Assembly: GCA_964631725.1 (NCBI GenBank)
Contig: CAZVYX010000028.1
Location: forward strand, 1-64,000
Length of the DNA stretch: 64,000 bases
From: GCA-2731375 sp964631725
GTDB taxonomy: Bacteria > Pseudomonadota > Alphaproteobacteria > GCA-2731375
Direction of reading: 5' to 3'
A program made the translations under genes and the position numbers. Each line of letters opens with the position of its first letter. Position 1 is the stretch's first letter. This document shows, one piece after another, positions 24,867-33,119 of this stretch. A model generated the notes under the pieces. That model saw only the letters and a list, made by a program, of their open reading frames with translations. It ran no database searches and was not told where the DNA came from.

Positions 24867-26687
24867 ATGCATATTTATCGTAGCCATACCTGTGGCGCCC
24901 TACGCCCGGCGGACGTGGGGGAAACCGCCCGAATCTCGGGTTGGGTGCACCGCAAGCGGGACCATGGGGGGCTGTTGTTCATTGATCTGCGGGATAACTA
25001 CGGCATCACCCAATGCGTGATCGAGCCGGATAGCGAACATTTCGCCGCCGCCGAGGCGGCGCGGCCGGAAAGCGTGCTGCGCATCGAGGGCAATGTTATC
25101 GCCCGTGAAGAAGAGACCATAAACCGGGAGCTGCCCACGGGTGAGGTCGAGATCAGGATTGCCGGCTTCGAGCTGCTATCGTCGGCGGAGGAGCTGCCCC
25201 TGCAGGTCTTCGGCGATCAGGTTTATCCCGAGGAAACCCGGCTGCGCTACCGCTTCCTGGATCTCCGCCGCCCCGCCATGCACGACAATATCCTGCTGCG
25301 CAGCAAGATTATCGCCTCGATCCGCAGGCGCATGGAAGAACAAGGCTTTATCGATTTCCAGACCCCGATCCTGACCGCCTCCTCGCCGGAAGGCGCCCGA
25401 GACTTTCTGGTGCCTTCCCGCCTGCATCCGGGCCAGTTCTATGCGCTTCCTCAGGCGCCGCAGCAGTTCAAGCAGTTGGCCATGATCGCCGGCTTTGACC
25501 GCTATTATCAGATCGCGCCTTGTTTCCGCGACGAAGACGCCCGCGCCGACCGTAGCCCGGGCGAGTTCTATCAACTCGATCTGGAAATGAGCTTTGTCGA
25601 GCAGGAGGACGTTTTCCAGGCGGTGGAGCCGGTCATGCATGGGGTGTTCGAGGAGTTCGCCAACGGCGGCGAGGTTACGCCCATGCCGTTCCCACGCATT
25701 CCCTACGCCGAGTCGATGCTGAAGTACGGCAATGATAAGCCGGATTTGCGCATTCCCATGGAAATCGCCGATGTCTCGGAGGTTTTTGACGGCTCCGAAT
25801 TTCAACTGTTCGCCAAACTGGTGGCGGGCGGCGGCGTGGTCCGCGCCATACCCGCGCCGGGTGCGGCCGCCAAGGCGCGCAGTTTCTTTGACAAGATGAA
25901 CGACTGGGCCCGTGATGAAGGTGCCGCCGGCATGGGCTGGATCAGTTTCGCGGACGGCGGCGGCAAGGGCCCCATCGCCAACCGTCTGGATGATGACCGC
26001 ATGGCCAAGCTGAAGGCCTTGACCGGCACGGACGACGGCGACGGTCTGTTCTTTGCCGCCGGCAACGAGGGCGAAGCTGCCGCCCTGGCCGGGCAGGCCC
26101 GCCTGAAGGTCGGCCATGATCTGGAGTTGGTCGAGCCCAACGCCTTCCGCTTTTGCTGGATTGTCGATTACCCGATGTATGAATGGAGCGAGACCGAGCA
26201 GAAATTGGACTTCTCCCACAACCCCTTTTCCATGCCCCAAGGTGGGTTGGAGGCCTTGAACAGCGCCGAACCCTTGGATGTCCTGGGCTATCAATATGAC
26301 ATCGTCTGCAATGGCGATGAATTGGCCTCGGGCGCGATCCGGAACCATCTGCCGGATATCATGTACCGGGCCTTCGAAATCGCCGGCTATGGCGCCGATG
26401 AGGTCGAAAACCGTTTCGGCGGCATGCTCAGTGCCCTTAAATTCGGGGCGCCGCCGCATGGCGGCATCGCGCCGGGGATCGACCGCATGGTCATGCTGTT
26501 GGCCAACGAGCCGAATATCCGTGAAGTGATCATGTTCCCGATGAACCAACAGGCGCAGGATCTGATGATGGGCGCGCCGGCACCGGCTGACGCCAAGCAT
26601 CTGCGGGAATTGCATATCCGCACCGTGGTGCCCGAAGCACCTAAACCGGCGGCGGCGGAAGGCGGGGAGAAACCCGCGACGGAATAG
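24867..26687 (+). CDS. aspS: Aspartyl-tRNA synthetase, probably non-discriminating
   Basis: A 606-residue class IIb synthetase of the bacterial type, with anticodon-binding OB fold (1-110), catalytic core and GAD insertion (about 290-420). Motif 2 contains FRDEDARADRSPGEFYQ and motif 3 is GIAPGIDRMVMLL. In the OB fold the segment RKRDHGGLLF has His-Gly-Gly where P. aeruginosa non-discriminating AspRS has His31; discriminating enzymes such as E. coli's have Leu there. Such an enzyme also charges tRNA-Asn with Asp for GatCAB to amidate, and gatCAB is in this window. ATG at 24867 follows AAGGAT and matches the family N-terminus. Confidence 0.96.
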   Translation: MHIYRSHTCGALRPADVGETARISGWVHRKRDHGGLLFIDLRDNYGITQCVIEPDSEHFAAAEAARPESVLRIEGNVIAREEETINRELPTGEVEIRIAGFELLSSAEELPLQVFGDQVYPEETRLRYRFLDLRRPAMHDNILLRSKIIASIRRRMEEQGFIDFQTPILTASSPEGARDFLVPSRLHPGQFYALPQAPQQFKQLAMIAGFDRYYQIAPCFRDEDARADRSPGEFYQLDLEMSFVEQEDVFQAVEPVMHGVFEEFANGGEVTPMPFPRIPYAESMLKYGNDKPDLRIPMEIADVSEVFDGSEFQLFAKLVAGGGVVRAIPAPGAAAKARSFFDKMNDWARDEGAAGMGWISFADGGGKGPIANRLDDDRMAKLKALTGTDDGDGLFFAAGNEGEAAALAGQARLKVGHDLELVEPNAFRFCWIVDYPMYEWSETEQKLDFSHNPFSMPQGGLEALNSAEPLDVLGYQYDIVCNGDELASGAIRNHLPDIMYRAFEIAGYGADEVENRFGGMLSALKFGAPPHGGIAPGIDRMVMLLANEPNIREVIMFPMNQQAQDLMMGAPAPADAKHLRELHIRTVVPEAPKPAAAEGGEKPATE

Positions 26688-26710
26688 CGCGGGCGGTTAC
26701 AGGCCCGCGC
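26687..26710. terminator. Stem-loop between convergent aspS and acyltransferase genes
   Basis: GCGCGGGC (26687-26694) and GCCCGCGC (26703-26710) form a perfect eight-base stem with an eight-base loop across the aspS stop and the end of the opposing gene. No T run follows on either strand, so it may act as a bidirectional transcription or RNA-end barrier rather than a classical terminator. Confidence 0.4.
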
Positions 26711-27899
26711 TCAGGCTGGTGAATTGATCGGTTGTCGTCTTCAGGCGTTCGGCCAAAATCAGGGTCAGGTTGAACAGCACCTTGTTGGCGATCACCGGGT
26801 CTTTCGACATGAATTTCTTCAAGGTTTCCTGAGTCAGGACGAGGACTTCGGCGTCCTGGGTCACGAACATCTCCGCCGTGCGCGGCGTCGCCGCCAGATA
26901 GGCGATTTCACCGATCACCGCGCCCTTGTCGAAGCCTGCGACCAGGGAGCCGTGGCGGTCGCGTATTTCCACATTGCCCGATAGCAGCACGAAGGCTTCA
27001 TTGCCCATGTCGCCGGCCCTCGCCAGGCGGTCGCCGCTGCGCAGCACTAAAACGCTGGCGTTGTTGAGAAACCGGCGGGCCTCGTCGTAGCCGAGGCCAT
27101 CCAGCAGCGGTATGCCGTGCAGGGGGTTTTGGTGCAGTTGCCGGGTCAGGTACTGCCAAAGATATTGTTCATCACGCAGTGCCTTGACCGGACGGCCCGA
27201 CGCCTCGGGGAATTGACTACCAAACCATTGGACGATGGACGGGTCAGGCTTTTTCAGCAATGCCAGCTTGGCGAAGGGCGAGTTGATCGACTGCAAATGC
27301 TGCACGTCGTCCATCACCAGGATCATTGGCACCTGCAGGCCTTCGTCGGCCTGCAAATAGCCATCGCTGTAGGCGCGGTAGCCGATTTTTTCGTACAAAC
27401 CGACCAGGGCCGGCGGACAATAGGTGAAATCGAAATGGGCCCCGGCGCTGCGCGCCAGCTTGAACGCCGCCGCCGTCATCAGGGCCGGTGCCTGGCTGCC
27501 CCGCCAGCGCTTGCCGATGACCATGTGATCGGTGAAGGAAAGATATTCCGGCCCGAAGGCGCTAAACGCCCGCAAGGCATAAATTTCGACCATTTCCTTG
27601 CTCGGCGCTAGTCTGTCGGCGCTGTACAGGCGCAGGCAGCCGGCGACTTCACTGTTGGCGGTCAAGAACAGGTGCCGGGCCGCCTTGTCCCGATCCGCCT
27701 CGTCACGGCGCTGCTGCGCAAGCCCTGATGTAGGGACAATACCGATCTCGTCGATAATGACCTGATTGCGAAAAGTCAGGACCTGCTGGCGCTGTTTGGC
27801 GTCGGTTGCCTCATGCACCAACAAGCGTTCGTCCGACGCCCCTTGATCGCGTGGTTTGTCGCCCGATTTAGTGCTGGGCCTGATTGCCAAATTCGCCAT
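26697..27899 (-). CDS. GNAT-like acyltransferase fused to a cyclic-nucleotide-binding domain
   Basis: A 400-residue fusion. Residues 25-205 look like an N-acyltransferase of the GNAT/autoinducer-synthase type (FRNQVIIDEIG, GCLRLYSADRLAP, LYEKIGYRAYSDG). Residues 265-390 are a cNMP-binding domain: the phosphate-binding cassette VIGEIAYLAATPRTAEMF (328-345) has the conserved Gly330-Glu331 and Arg340 that bind the cyclic phosphate and ribose. So cAMP or cGMP binding is expected to control acyl transfer. Mycobacterial cAMP-regulated protein acetyltransferases have the two domains in the opposite order. The acyl acceptor is unknown. It converges on aspS and is downstream of the nrdJ terminator. 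Confidence 0.85.
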   Translation of the reverse strand: MANLAIRPSTKSGDKPRDQGASDERLLVHEATDAKQRQQVLTFRNQVIIDEIGIVPTSGLAQQRRDEADRDKAARHLFLTANSEVAGCLRLYSADRLAPSKEMVEIYALRAFSAFGPEYLSFTDHMVIGKRWRGSQAPALMTAAAFKLARSAGAHFDFTYCPPALVGLYEKIGYRAYSDGYLQADEGLQVPMILVMDDVQHLQSINSPFAKLALLKKPDPSIVQWFGSQFPEASGRPVKALRDEQYLWQYLTRQLHQNPLHGIPLLDGLGYDEARRFLNNASVLVLRSGDRLARAGDMGNEAFVLLSGNVEIRDRHGSLVAGFDKGAVIGEIAYLAATPRTAEMFVTQDAEVLVLTQETLKKFMSKDPVIANKVLFNLTLILAERLKTTTDQFTSLSAGL

Positions 27900-27962
27900 G
27901 GCGCCACCATAGCTGATTGCCCTAAAGGAGATGTTAATTGGCTAACCCACTGGCATCATGGG

Positions 27963-27992
27963 AAAAAATGGGCGCGGCGAATGACCGCGCCC
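27963..27992 (-). terminator. Rho-independent terminator of nrdJ
   Basis: On the minus strand GGGCGCGG and CCGCGCCC form a perfect eight-base stem with a seven-base loop, followed by A and six T's. It lies about 80 bases beyond the nrdJ stop. Confidence 0.8.
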
Positions 27993-28073
27993 GAGTCTAA
28001 ACAGGGAGGACTATACGCTACGCTACAACACTACAACCATGTTCGCGGCCGCGGGGGCCGCTACTAATACGGT

Positions 28074-31000
28074 CTAGCTGCAACCGGACGTGCCGCCGCA
28101 GGTATCGCACTTCAGGCAGGTACCGTTGCGCAGCAAGGTGAAGTTTCCGCATTCGCCGCAGGCATCGCCTTCATAGCCCTTCATGCGCGCCTCGCGGATG
28201 CGGTCCAGACGTTGATCGACATCAGCCTGAATGTCCGGGCTGACGGCGACCGCCACGGCGGCGCCGTTGCCCGCGGCGGCCATGGCAATACCGCCGCCGC
28301 TGCTCTCACCGCGCTTGCCGTTGCCCGATGGGTCATTCGCCGCGCCGCCGTTGCCGCCCGTCAGAACCAGCAGATTGCGGCCCCGGACATAGCCGCGGGA
28401 TGCGACGCTATGGGCCGCCACCCGGTTGTCCTCTTCCGTGTCGGCTTCGGCTTCTTCCTGGGTCAGACTGGCGCCAAGGGTGTCGGGGCGCAGATCCTCG
28501 GGGTCCACATGCGCCAACTCGTTGCGGCCCAGATAGGATATGGCCAGTTCGCGGAACAAATAGTCCAGCACGGACGTGGACATCTTGATGACGTCATTGC
28601 CCTCGACCATGCCATTGGGCTCGAACCGGGTAAATGTGAAGGCGTCGACATAGTTGTCCAGGGGAACGCCATGTTGCAGACCCAGTGAGATGGCAATGGC
28701 GAAGCTGTCCATCAGGGAGCGGAAGGCGGAGCCTTCCTTGTGCATGTCGATGAAGATCTCGCCCAACGAGCCGTCTTCGTACTCGCCGGTACGCAGGTAG
28801 ACCTTGTGGCCGCCGACGACGGCCTTTTGCGTGTAGCCCTTGCGCCGTTGCGGCAGCTTGCGCCGTTCGGCGATGATGCGTTCAACCACCCGTTCGGCCA
28901 CCACGCGGGGCTCGATCCGCGCATTGCGTTGCTGCTCCGCCACTGTTGCCGCCAGGCTATCCCCGGCCTCGTCGTCATCATCGATATCGTCGAACAGGGC
29001 CGACGACAGCGGCTGCGACAATTTCGAGCCGTCCCGGTACAGGGCATTGGCCTTCAGGCCCAGGCGCCAGGATTCGCGGTAGGCGTTCTTGCAGTCCTCG
29101 ACGCTGGCTGAATTGGGCATGTTGATGGTTTTCGAAATGGCGCCCGAGATAAACGGCTGCGCCGCCGCCATCATGCGGATGTGGCTGTCGACGGACAAAT
29201 AGCGCTTGCCAATGCGGCCGCATGGATTGGCGCAATCGAAGACGGGCAGGTGCGCGTCGCGCAATTCCGGCGCGCCCTCGAGAGTCATGGCGCCGCAGCA
29301 GTAAATGTTTGCGGCTTCGATCTGCGCTTCCGAAAAACCCAGTGCCGCCAGCATGGAGAAGGACAGATCGTTCAATTGATCGTCGCTGAAGCCCAGGGTA
29401 TCGCGGCAGAAGTCCTCGTCCAGGGTATATCTGTTGAAGACGAAACGGATATCGAAAGCGCTCTCCAGGGCCGCTTCGATCTTATCGATCTCCGCCGCGC
29501 CGAAGCCCTTGGCGGCGAGGCTTTCATGGTTGATGTCCGCCGCACCCTGCAGCGTGGCATGACCCACCGCGTAGTTGATGATCGCGGTCACCTGGTCCTC
29601 GTCATAGCCCAGGGTCCGCAGCGCCGTCGGCACCATGCGGTTGATGATCTTGAAATAGCCGCCGCCCGCCAGTTTCTTGAACTTTACCAGGGCGAAATCC
29701 GGCTCGATCCCGGTGGTGTCGCAATCCATCACCAGCCCGATGGTGCCGGTCGGCGCGATGACCGTGGCTTGGGCATTGCGAAAGCCGTGCTTCTCGCCCA
29801 TTTCAAGGGCCATATCCCAGGCTTCCGCCGCGGCCTGGGCCAGGGGTGCATCAGGGCAATCCTCGGCGATCAGGGGGACCGGCATGATCTCCAGCCCGTC
29901 ATAGCCCTTGCGCGCACCTTTGGCGGCCTGGCGGTGGTTGGCGATGACCCGCAGCATATGTTCCGCGTTTTCCTGATACCGGCTGAAGGCGCCCATTTCC
30001 TTGGCCATTTCGGCCGAGGTGGCATAGGCCGTTCCGGTCATCAGGGCGGTGATCGCGGCGCAGAGTGAGCGACCGGCTTCGCTGTCGTAGGACAGGCCCT
30101 TGGCCATCAACATGCCGCCGATGTTGGCGAAGCCCAGGCCCAGGGTGCGATAATCGTAGGACAATTGGGCGATTTCCCGTGACGGGAACTGCGCCATCAG
30201 GACCGAGATTTCCAGGACGATGGTCCACAGCCGCGACGCGTGGCGGAAGCCTTCAACATCAAAGCTGCCATCCTCGTTTAGGAAGTTCATCAGGTTGATG
30301 GAGGCCAGATTGCAGGCGGTATCGTCGAGGAACATGTACTCCGAGCAGGGGTTGGAGGCCCTGATCTCGCCGCCCTCGGGGCAGGTGTGCCATTCGTTGA
30401 TGGTGGAATGATACTGCAGGCCCGGATCGGCGCTGGCCCAGGCGGCGTGGCCGATGCTTTCCCACAGCTCCCGCGCCGGAATCGTCTTATGTGCCTCGCC
30501 ATCCGTGCGGCGGTAGAGGGTCCAGTCGCTATCGTCTTCGACGGCGCGCAGAAAATCATTGGTGACCCGGACGGAATTGTTGGAGTTCTGGCCGGAGACG
30601 GTCAGATAGGCATCGGAATCCCAATCCGTATCAAAGGTGGGGAATTCGATCTGCGTATAGCCCTGGCGCGCGAAATCAATGGTGCGGCGAACGTAATTTT
30701 CCGGAATCATCGCCCGGCGCGCGCCCGCCAGGGCCTTTTTCAGGGCCGGATTGCGGGCCGGGTCGAAACGGCCGTCGTGCTCATTGCCATCGGCATCGAC
30801 GCCGGGCTCGTTCTCGCCCGCACCTTCCTGGCAGGCTGCAATGACGGCGGAGAGGTTCTGGGCCGTGACGCGGGAGCCGGCGACCAGCGCGGCGACCTTT
30901 TGCTCTTCCAGGACCTTCCAATTGACGTAGTCGAGAATGTCCGGGTGATCGGCATCGACGACGACCATCTTGGCCGCCCGCCGGGTGGTGCCGCCCGATT

Positions 31001-31805
31001 TGATGGCGCCCGCGGCCCGGTCGCCGATTTTTAGGAAGCTCATCAGGCCGGAAGACTTGCCGCCGCCCGAAAGACCTTCGTTTTCACCCCGGATAAACGA
31101 GAAGTTGGAACCGGTGCCGGAGCCATATTTGAACAGGCGCGCCTCGCGCACCCACAAATCCATGATGCCGCCTTCGTTGACCAGATCATCGGCCACGGAC
31201 TGGATGAAACAGGCATGCGGCTGCGGCCGCTCGTAGGCCGACTTCGCGGCCTGCAACTCACCGTTCTCATGATCGACGAAATAGTGCCCCTGGCTGGGGC
31301 CGTCGATGCCATAGGCCCAATGCATGCCGGTGTTGAACCACTGCGGCGAGTTCGGCGCCGCCATCTGCCGCGCCAGCATGAAGCTCAATTCATCGCAAAA
31401 GGCGATGGCGTCAGCTTCGGTATCGAAATAGCCGCCCTTCCAGCCCCAATAGGTCCAGGTGCGGGCCAGACGGTCGAACACCTGCCGGCCGGAGGTCTCT
31501 TTTTCGTCACGCTGGTCCTCCGGAAGGGCCGCCATGGCCTCTTTATCGGCCTCTTCGCGCCACAGCCAGATCGGCACATCGTCTTCGGGAACCCGTTTGC
31601 GCGCGGCCGGAATCCCGGCCTTGCGGAAATACTTTTGAGCCAGAATATCGCAGGCAACCTGGGACCAGTCCGCCGGCACCTCGATACCGTCGAGCTTGAA
31701 CACCACCGAGCCGTCGGGGTTTCTAATTTCACTACTCGCCATGCGGAATTCGATATCTGCGTATGGGGATTGGTCTTGTTCCGTAAAGCGCCGTGAAATT
31801 CGCAT
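28074..31805 (-). CDS. nrdJ: Adenosylcobalamin-dependent (class II) ribonucleotide reductase
   Basis: A 1243-residue vitamin B12-dependent reductase that makes deoxyribonucleotides and works with or without oxygen. The glycyl-radical-like barrel holds the catalytic N-x-C-x-E motif in NPCSEYMFLDD (about residue 485), and other conserved sites include SGGGKSSGLMSFL and QNSNNSVRV. The C-terminus is a four-cysteine zinc/redox tail (CGECGN ... CLKCDTCG). It is transcribed from a region with two NrdR boxes and three DnaA boxes, and ends before a strong terminator. No other reductase subunit gene is seen in the window. Confidence 0.97.
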   Translation of the reverse strand: MRISRRFTEQDQSPYADIEFRMASSEIRNPDGSVVFKLDGIEVPADWSQVACDILAQKYFRKAGIPAARKRVPEDDVPIWLWREEADKEAMAALPEDQRDEKETSGRQVFDRLARTWTYWGWKGGYFDTEADAIAFCDELSFMLARQMAAPNSPQWFNTGMHWAYGIDGPSQGHYFVDHENGELQAAKSAYERPQPHACFIQSVADDLVNEGGIMDLWVREARLFKYGSGTGSNFSFIRGENEGLSGGGKSSGLMSFLKIGDRAAGAIKSGGTTRRAAKMVVVDADHPDILDYVNWKVLEEQKVAALVAGSRVTAQNLSAVIAACQEGAGENEPGVDADGNEHDGRFDPARNPALKKALAGARRAMIPENYVRRTIDFARQGYTQIEFPTFDTDWDSDAYLTVSGQNSNNSVRVTNDFLRAVEDDSDWTLYRRTDGEAHKTIPARELWESIGHAAWASADPGLQYHSTINEWHTCPEGGEIRASNPCSEYMFLDDTACNLASINLMNFLNEDGSFDVEGFRHASRLWTIVLEISVLMAQFPSREIAQLSYDYRTLGLGFANIGGMLMAKGLSYDSEAGRSLCAAITALMTGTAYATSAEMAKEMGAFSRYQENAEHMLRVIANHRQAAKGARKGYDGLEIMPVPLIAEDCPDAPLAQAAAEAWDMALEMGEKHGFRNAQATVIAPTGTIGLVMDCDTTGIEPDFALVKFKKLAGGGYFKIINRMVPTALRTLGYDEDQVTAIINYAVGHATLQGAADINHESLAAKGFGAAEIDKIEAALESAFDIRFVFNRYTLDEDFCRDTLGFSDDQLNDLSFSMLAALGFSEAQIEAANIYCCGAMTLEGAPELRDAHLPVFDCANPCGRIGKRYLSVDSHIRMMAAAQPFISGAISKTINMPNSASVEDCKNAYRESWRLGLKANALYRDGSKLSQPLSSALFDDIDDDDEAGDSLAATVAEQQRNARIEPRVVAERVVERIIAERRKLPQRRKGYTQKAVVGGHKVYLRTGEYEDGSLGEIFIDMHKEGSAFRSLMDSFAIAISLGLQHGVPLDNYVDAFTFTRFEPNGMVEGNDVIKMSTSVLDYLFRELAISYLGRNELAHVDPEDLRPDTLGASLTQEEAEADTEEDNRVAAHSVASRGYVRGRNLLVLTGGNGGAANDPSGNGKRGESSGGGIAMAAAGNGAAVAVAVSPDIQADVDQRLDRIREARMKGYEGDACGECGNFTLLRNGTCLKCDTCGGTSGCS

Positions 31806-31866
31806 GTGCCCCTCTTGCCCCTCTCTATTCTGGTTTTTTAGGGTCCCGACCGAAAATTAACGATAC

Positions 31867-31882
31867 ATACAACATATTGTGC
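31867..31882. promoter_or_regulatory. NrdR box 2
   Basis: The core CAACATATTG (31870-31879) matches the NrdR consensus CwAtATaTwG at nearly every position. Its core is exactly 31 bases from the core of the other box, the expected three helical turns. It lies in the nrdJ leader, downstream of the -10 element. Confidence 0.75.
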
Positions 31883-31897
31883 CTGCTGACGGGACAG

Positions 31898-31913
31898 TGA
31901 CAATATCTAGTGT
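31898..31913. promoter_or_regulatory. NrdR box 1
   Basis: TGACAATATCTAGTGT fits the NrdR consensus acaCwAtATaTwGtgt; the core CAATATCTAG is at 31901-31910. It overlaps the proposed -10 element of nrdJ, so NrdR-ATP/dATP binding would block transcription. Confidence 0.78.
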
Positions 31914-31928
31914 CACCATCTTGGTCAA
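31900..31928 (-). promoter_or_regulatory. Candidate nrdJ promoter
   Basis: On the minus strand TTGACC (31928-31923) and TATTGT (31905-31900) are 17 bases apart, about 95-123 bases upstream of the nrdJ ATG. NrdR box 1 covers the -10 element. Confidence 0.55.
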
Positions 31929-31942
31929 GCGCTTAATCTCGA

Positions 31943-31951
31943 TGTGGATAA
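31943..31951 (-). promoter_or_regulatory. DnaA box 1 (perfect TTATCCACA)
   Basis: TTATCCACA on the minus strand, perfect to the DnaA consensus TTATnCACA. It is about 15 bases upstream of the nrdJ -35 element. Confidence 0.85.
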
Positions 31952-31963
31952 TTTTTGTCGGGT

Positions 31964-31972
31964 TGTGGATAA
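31964..31972 (-). promoter_or_regulatory. DnaA box 2 (perfect TTATCCACA)
   Basis: Second perfect box, same strand, 21 bases from box 1, that is two helical turns, which favours cooperative binding. Confidence 0.85.
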
Positions 31973-31978
31973 ATCGTC

Positions 31979-32037
31979 ATTTCCAAGCAAATCCAACCCA
32001 TTAGCGCAACCGGATCGAATCCGACTCGCTTGGAAAT
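31979..32037. repeat. Inverted repeat enclosing two GANTC sites
   Basis: ATTTCCAAGC (31979-31988) and GCTTGGAAAT (32028-32037) are perfect ten-base inverted arms separated by 39 bases. Inside lies a GGAT/ATCC palindrome. GAATC at 32017-32021 and GACTC at 32023-32027 are two close matches to the CcrM methylation motif GANTC. It sits between DnaA boxes 2 and 3. Confidence 0.7.
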
Positions 32038-32110
32038 ATTAGCCAGACTTGGCCGTTCGCGGCAACCGCTTTTTGTGCCCTGGGACCGCTTGACCGCAAT
32101 ATATAGGGGC

Positions 32111-32119
32111 TGTGGATAA
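32111..32119 (-). promoter_or_regulatory. DnaA box 3 (perfect TTATCCACA)
   Basis: Third perfect box, same orientation, 147 bases from box 2 and 84 bases before the NDUFA12-type gene. TTGACC at 32090-32095 could be the -35 of that gene, in which case the box covers its -10. Confidence 0.8.
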
Positions 32120-32202
32120 CTGATCCGGTGAATGGTGCTGGACCCGGGCCCCCGTCAATGCAATAGTCCGGCGCAGATTGGTACCAGATTTGGGTGAGAA
32201 TT

Positions 32203-32550
32203 ATGGGCGCGACCGTTGGCACGCGATTGATGACCTGGTGGAAGGGCGAGGAAGTCGGCACCGACAGCCTCGGCAATCGTTACTACAAGGAGAAGTCCGG
32301 CGGGAATCGGCGCTGGGTGATCTACGAAGGCGCGCCCGAGGCCAGCAAGGTACCCGCCGAATGGCACGCCTGGCTGCATCATACCAGCGACGAGCCGCCC
32401 CTGGGCGCGCGCCCGGAAATCCCTTGGGAAAAGCCCCATGTGGAGAATTTGACCGGTTCGGCGGCGGCCTATCGTCCTGGCGGCAGCGTGCTTTCGGATC
32501 AACAGCGGCAGAAAAGTGGCGCCGACTATCAGGCCTGGACGCCCGAATAG
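32203..32550 (+). CDS. NADH:ubiquinone oxidoreductase accessory subunit NDUFA12-type
   Basis: A 115-residue homologue of the mitochondrial B17.2/NDUFA12 complex I subunit, found in alphaproteobacteria as an assembly or accessory factor. The pattern VGTDSLGNRYYKEKSGGN, RWVIYEGAPEASKVPAEWH and AWLHHTSDEPP is characteristic. The C-terminus carries a Gln/Arg-rich tail. ATG at 32203 fits the family start MGATVGTRLMTWWKG. It opens a run with an mlaD-like gene, a DUF2155 gene and the convergent aat gene, an order typical of this class. Confidence 0.9.
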   Translation: MGATVGTRLMTWWKGEEVGTDSLGNRYYKEKSGGNRRWVIYEGAPEASKVPAEWHAWLHHTSDEPPLGARPEIPWEKPHVENLTGSAAAYRPGGSVLSDQQRQKSGADYQAWTPE

Positions 32551-32638
32551 GCGTGGCGCGCCGGGGTCGCGACGATTCGGTATACGGCGGCGCACGGCAC
32601 GGCAAATCAACGGCAGGTAAGGCGGGGAGGCGAAGGCA

Positions 32639-33100
32639 ATGAGCGGCAATGTTGTGGAAACCCTGATCGGCGCGGTGGTTTTGCTGGTCGCCGGCTTTTT
32701 CCTCTATTTTTCCTATGACAAGGCCGATGTCGGCGCGGTCGAGGGCTATTCGCTGATTGCCAAGTTCGACAAGGTCGATGGCGTCAAGGTCGGCAGTGAC
32801 GTCATGCTGGCGGGGATAAAGGTCGGTACGGTCACCGACGAGAGCCTGGATACCAAGGAATATCTCGCCGTGCTTGAGCTGTCCCTGGCCTCGAATATTC
32901 AACTGCCTGATGATTCGGCAATCAAGATCGCTTCCGACGGGCTGTTGGGCGGCAAATACCTTTCCATCGATCCCGGCGGCTCGGAAGACTATTTGGAGGC
33001 CGGCGACGAGATCCGCTATACCCAAGGGGCGGTGGATCTGACCGAGTTGATCGGCAAGGCGATTTACAGCACCGGTGGCGGCGATAAGAAGGCGGAATAG
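32639..33100 (+). CDS. mlaD: MlaD-like MCE-domain protein
   Basis: A 153-residue protein of the Mla phospholipid transport system that keeps the outer membrane asymmetric. It has one N-terminal membrane anchor (VVETLIGAVVLLVAGFFLYF) and one MCE domain: AKFDKVDGVKVGSDVMLAGI and SDGLLGGKYLSIDPGG are the family hallmarks. It binds lipid as a hexamer in the periplasm. The MlaF-like ATPase is 10 kb away and no MlaE permease gene is seen in the window. Confidence 0.9.
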   Translation: MSGNVVETLIGAVVLLVAGFFLYFSYDKADVGAVEGYSLIAKFDKVDGVKVGSDVMLAGIKVGTVTDESLDTKEYLAVLELSLASNIQLPDDSAIKIASDGLLGGKYLSIDPGGSEDYLEAGDEIRYTQGAVDLTELIGKAIYSTGGGDKKAE

Positions 33101-33119
33101 CACCGCGAGCGATGCAGCG

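Noticed and set aside
31806..31930. Cobalamin riboswitch upstream of the B12-dependent reductase
   Set aside because: No B12-box element is visible, and the space is occupied by promoter and NrdR sites.
31943..32119. Definite call of a chromosomal origin
   Set aside because: Three DnaA boxes and an A/T-rich gap are suggestive, but no partition or dnaA-dnaN-hemE genes adjoin it, and GC skew of the genome was not available.
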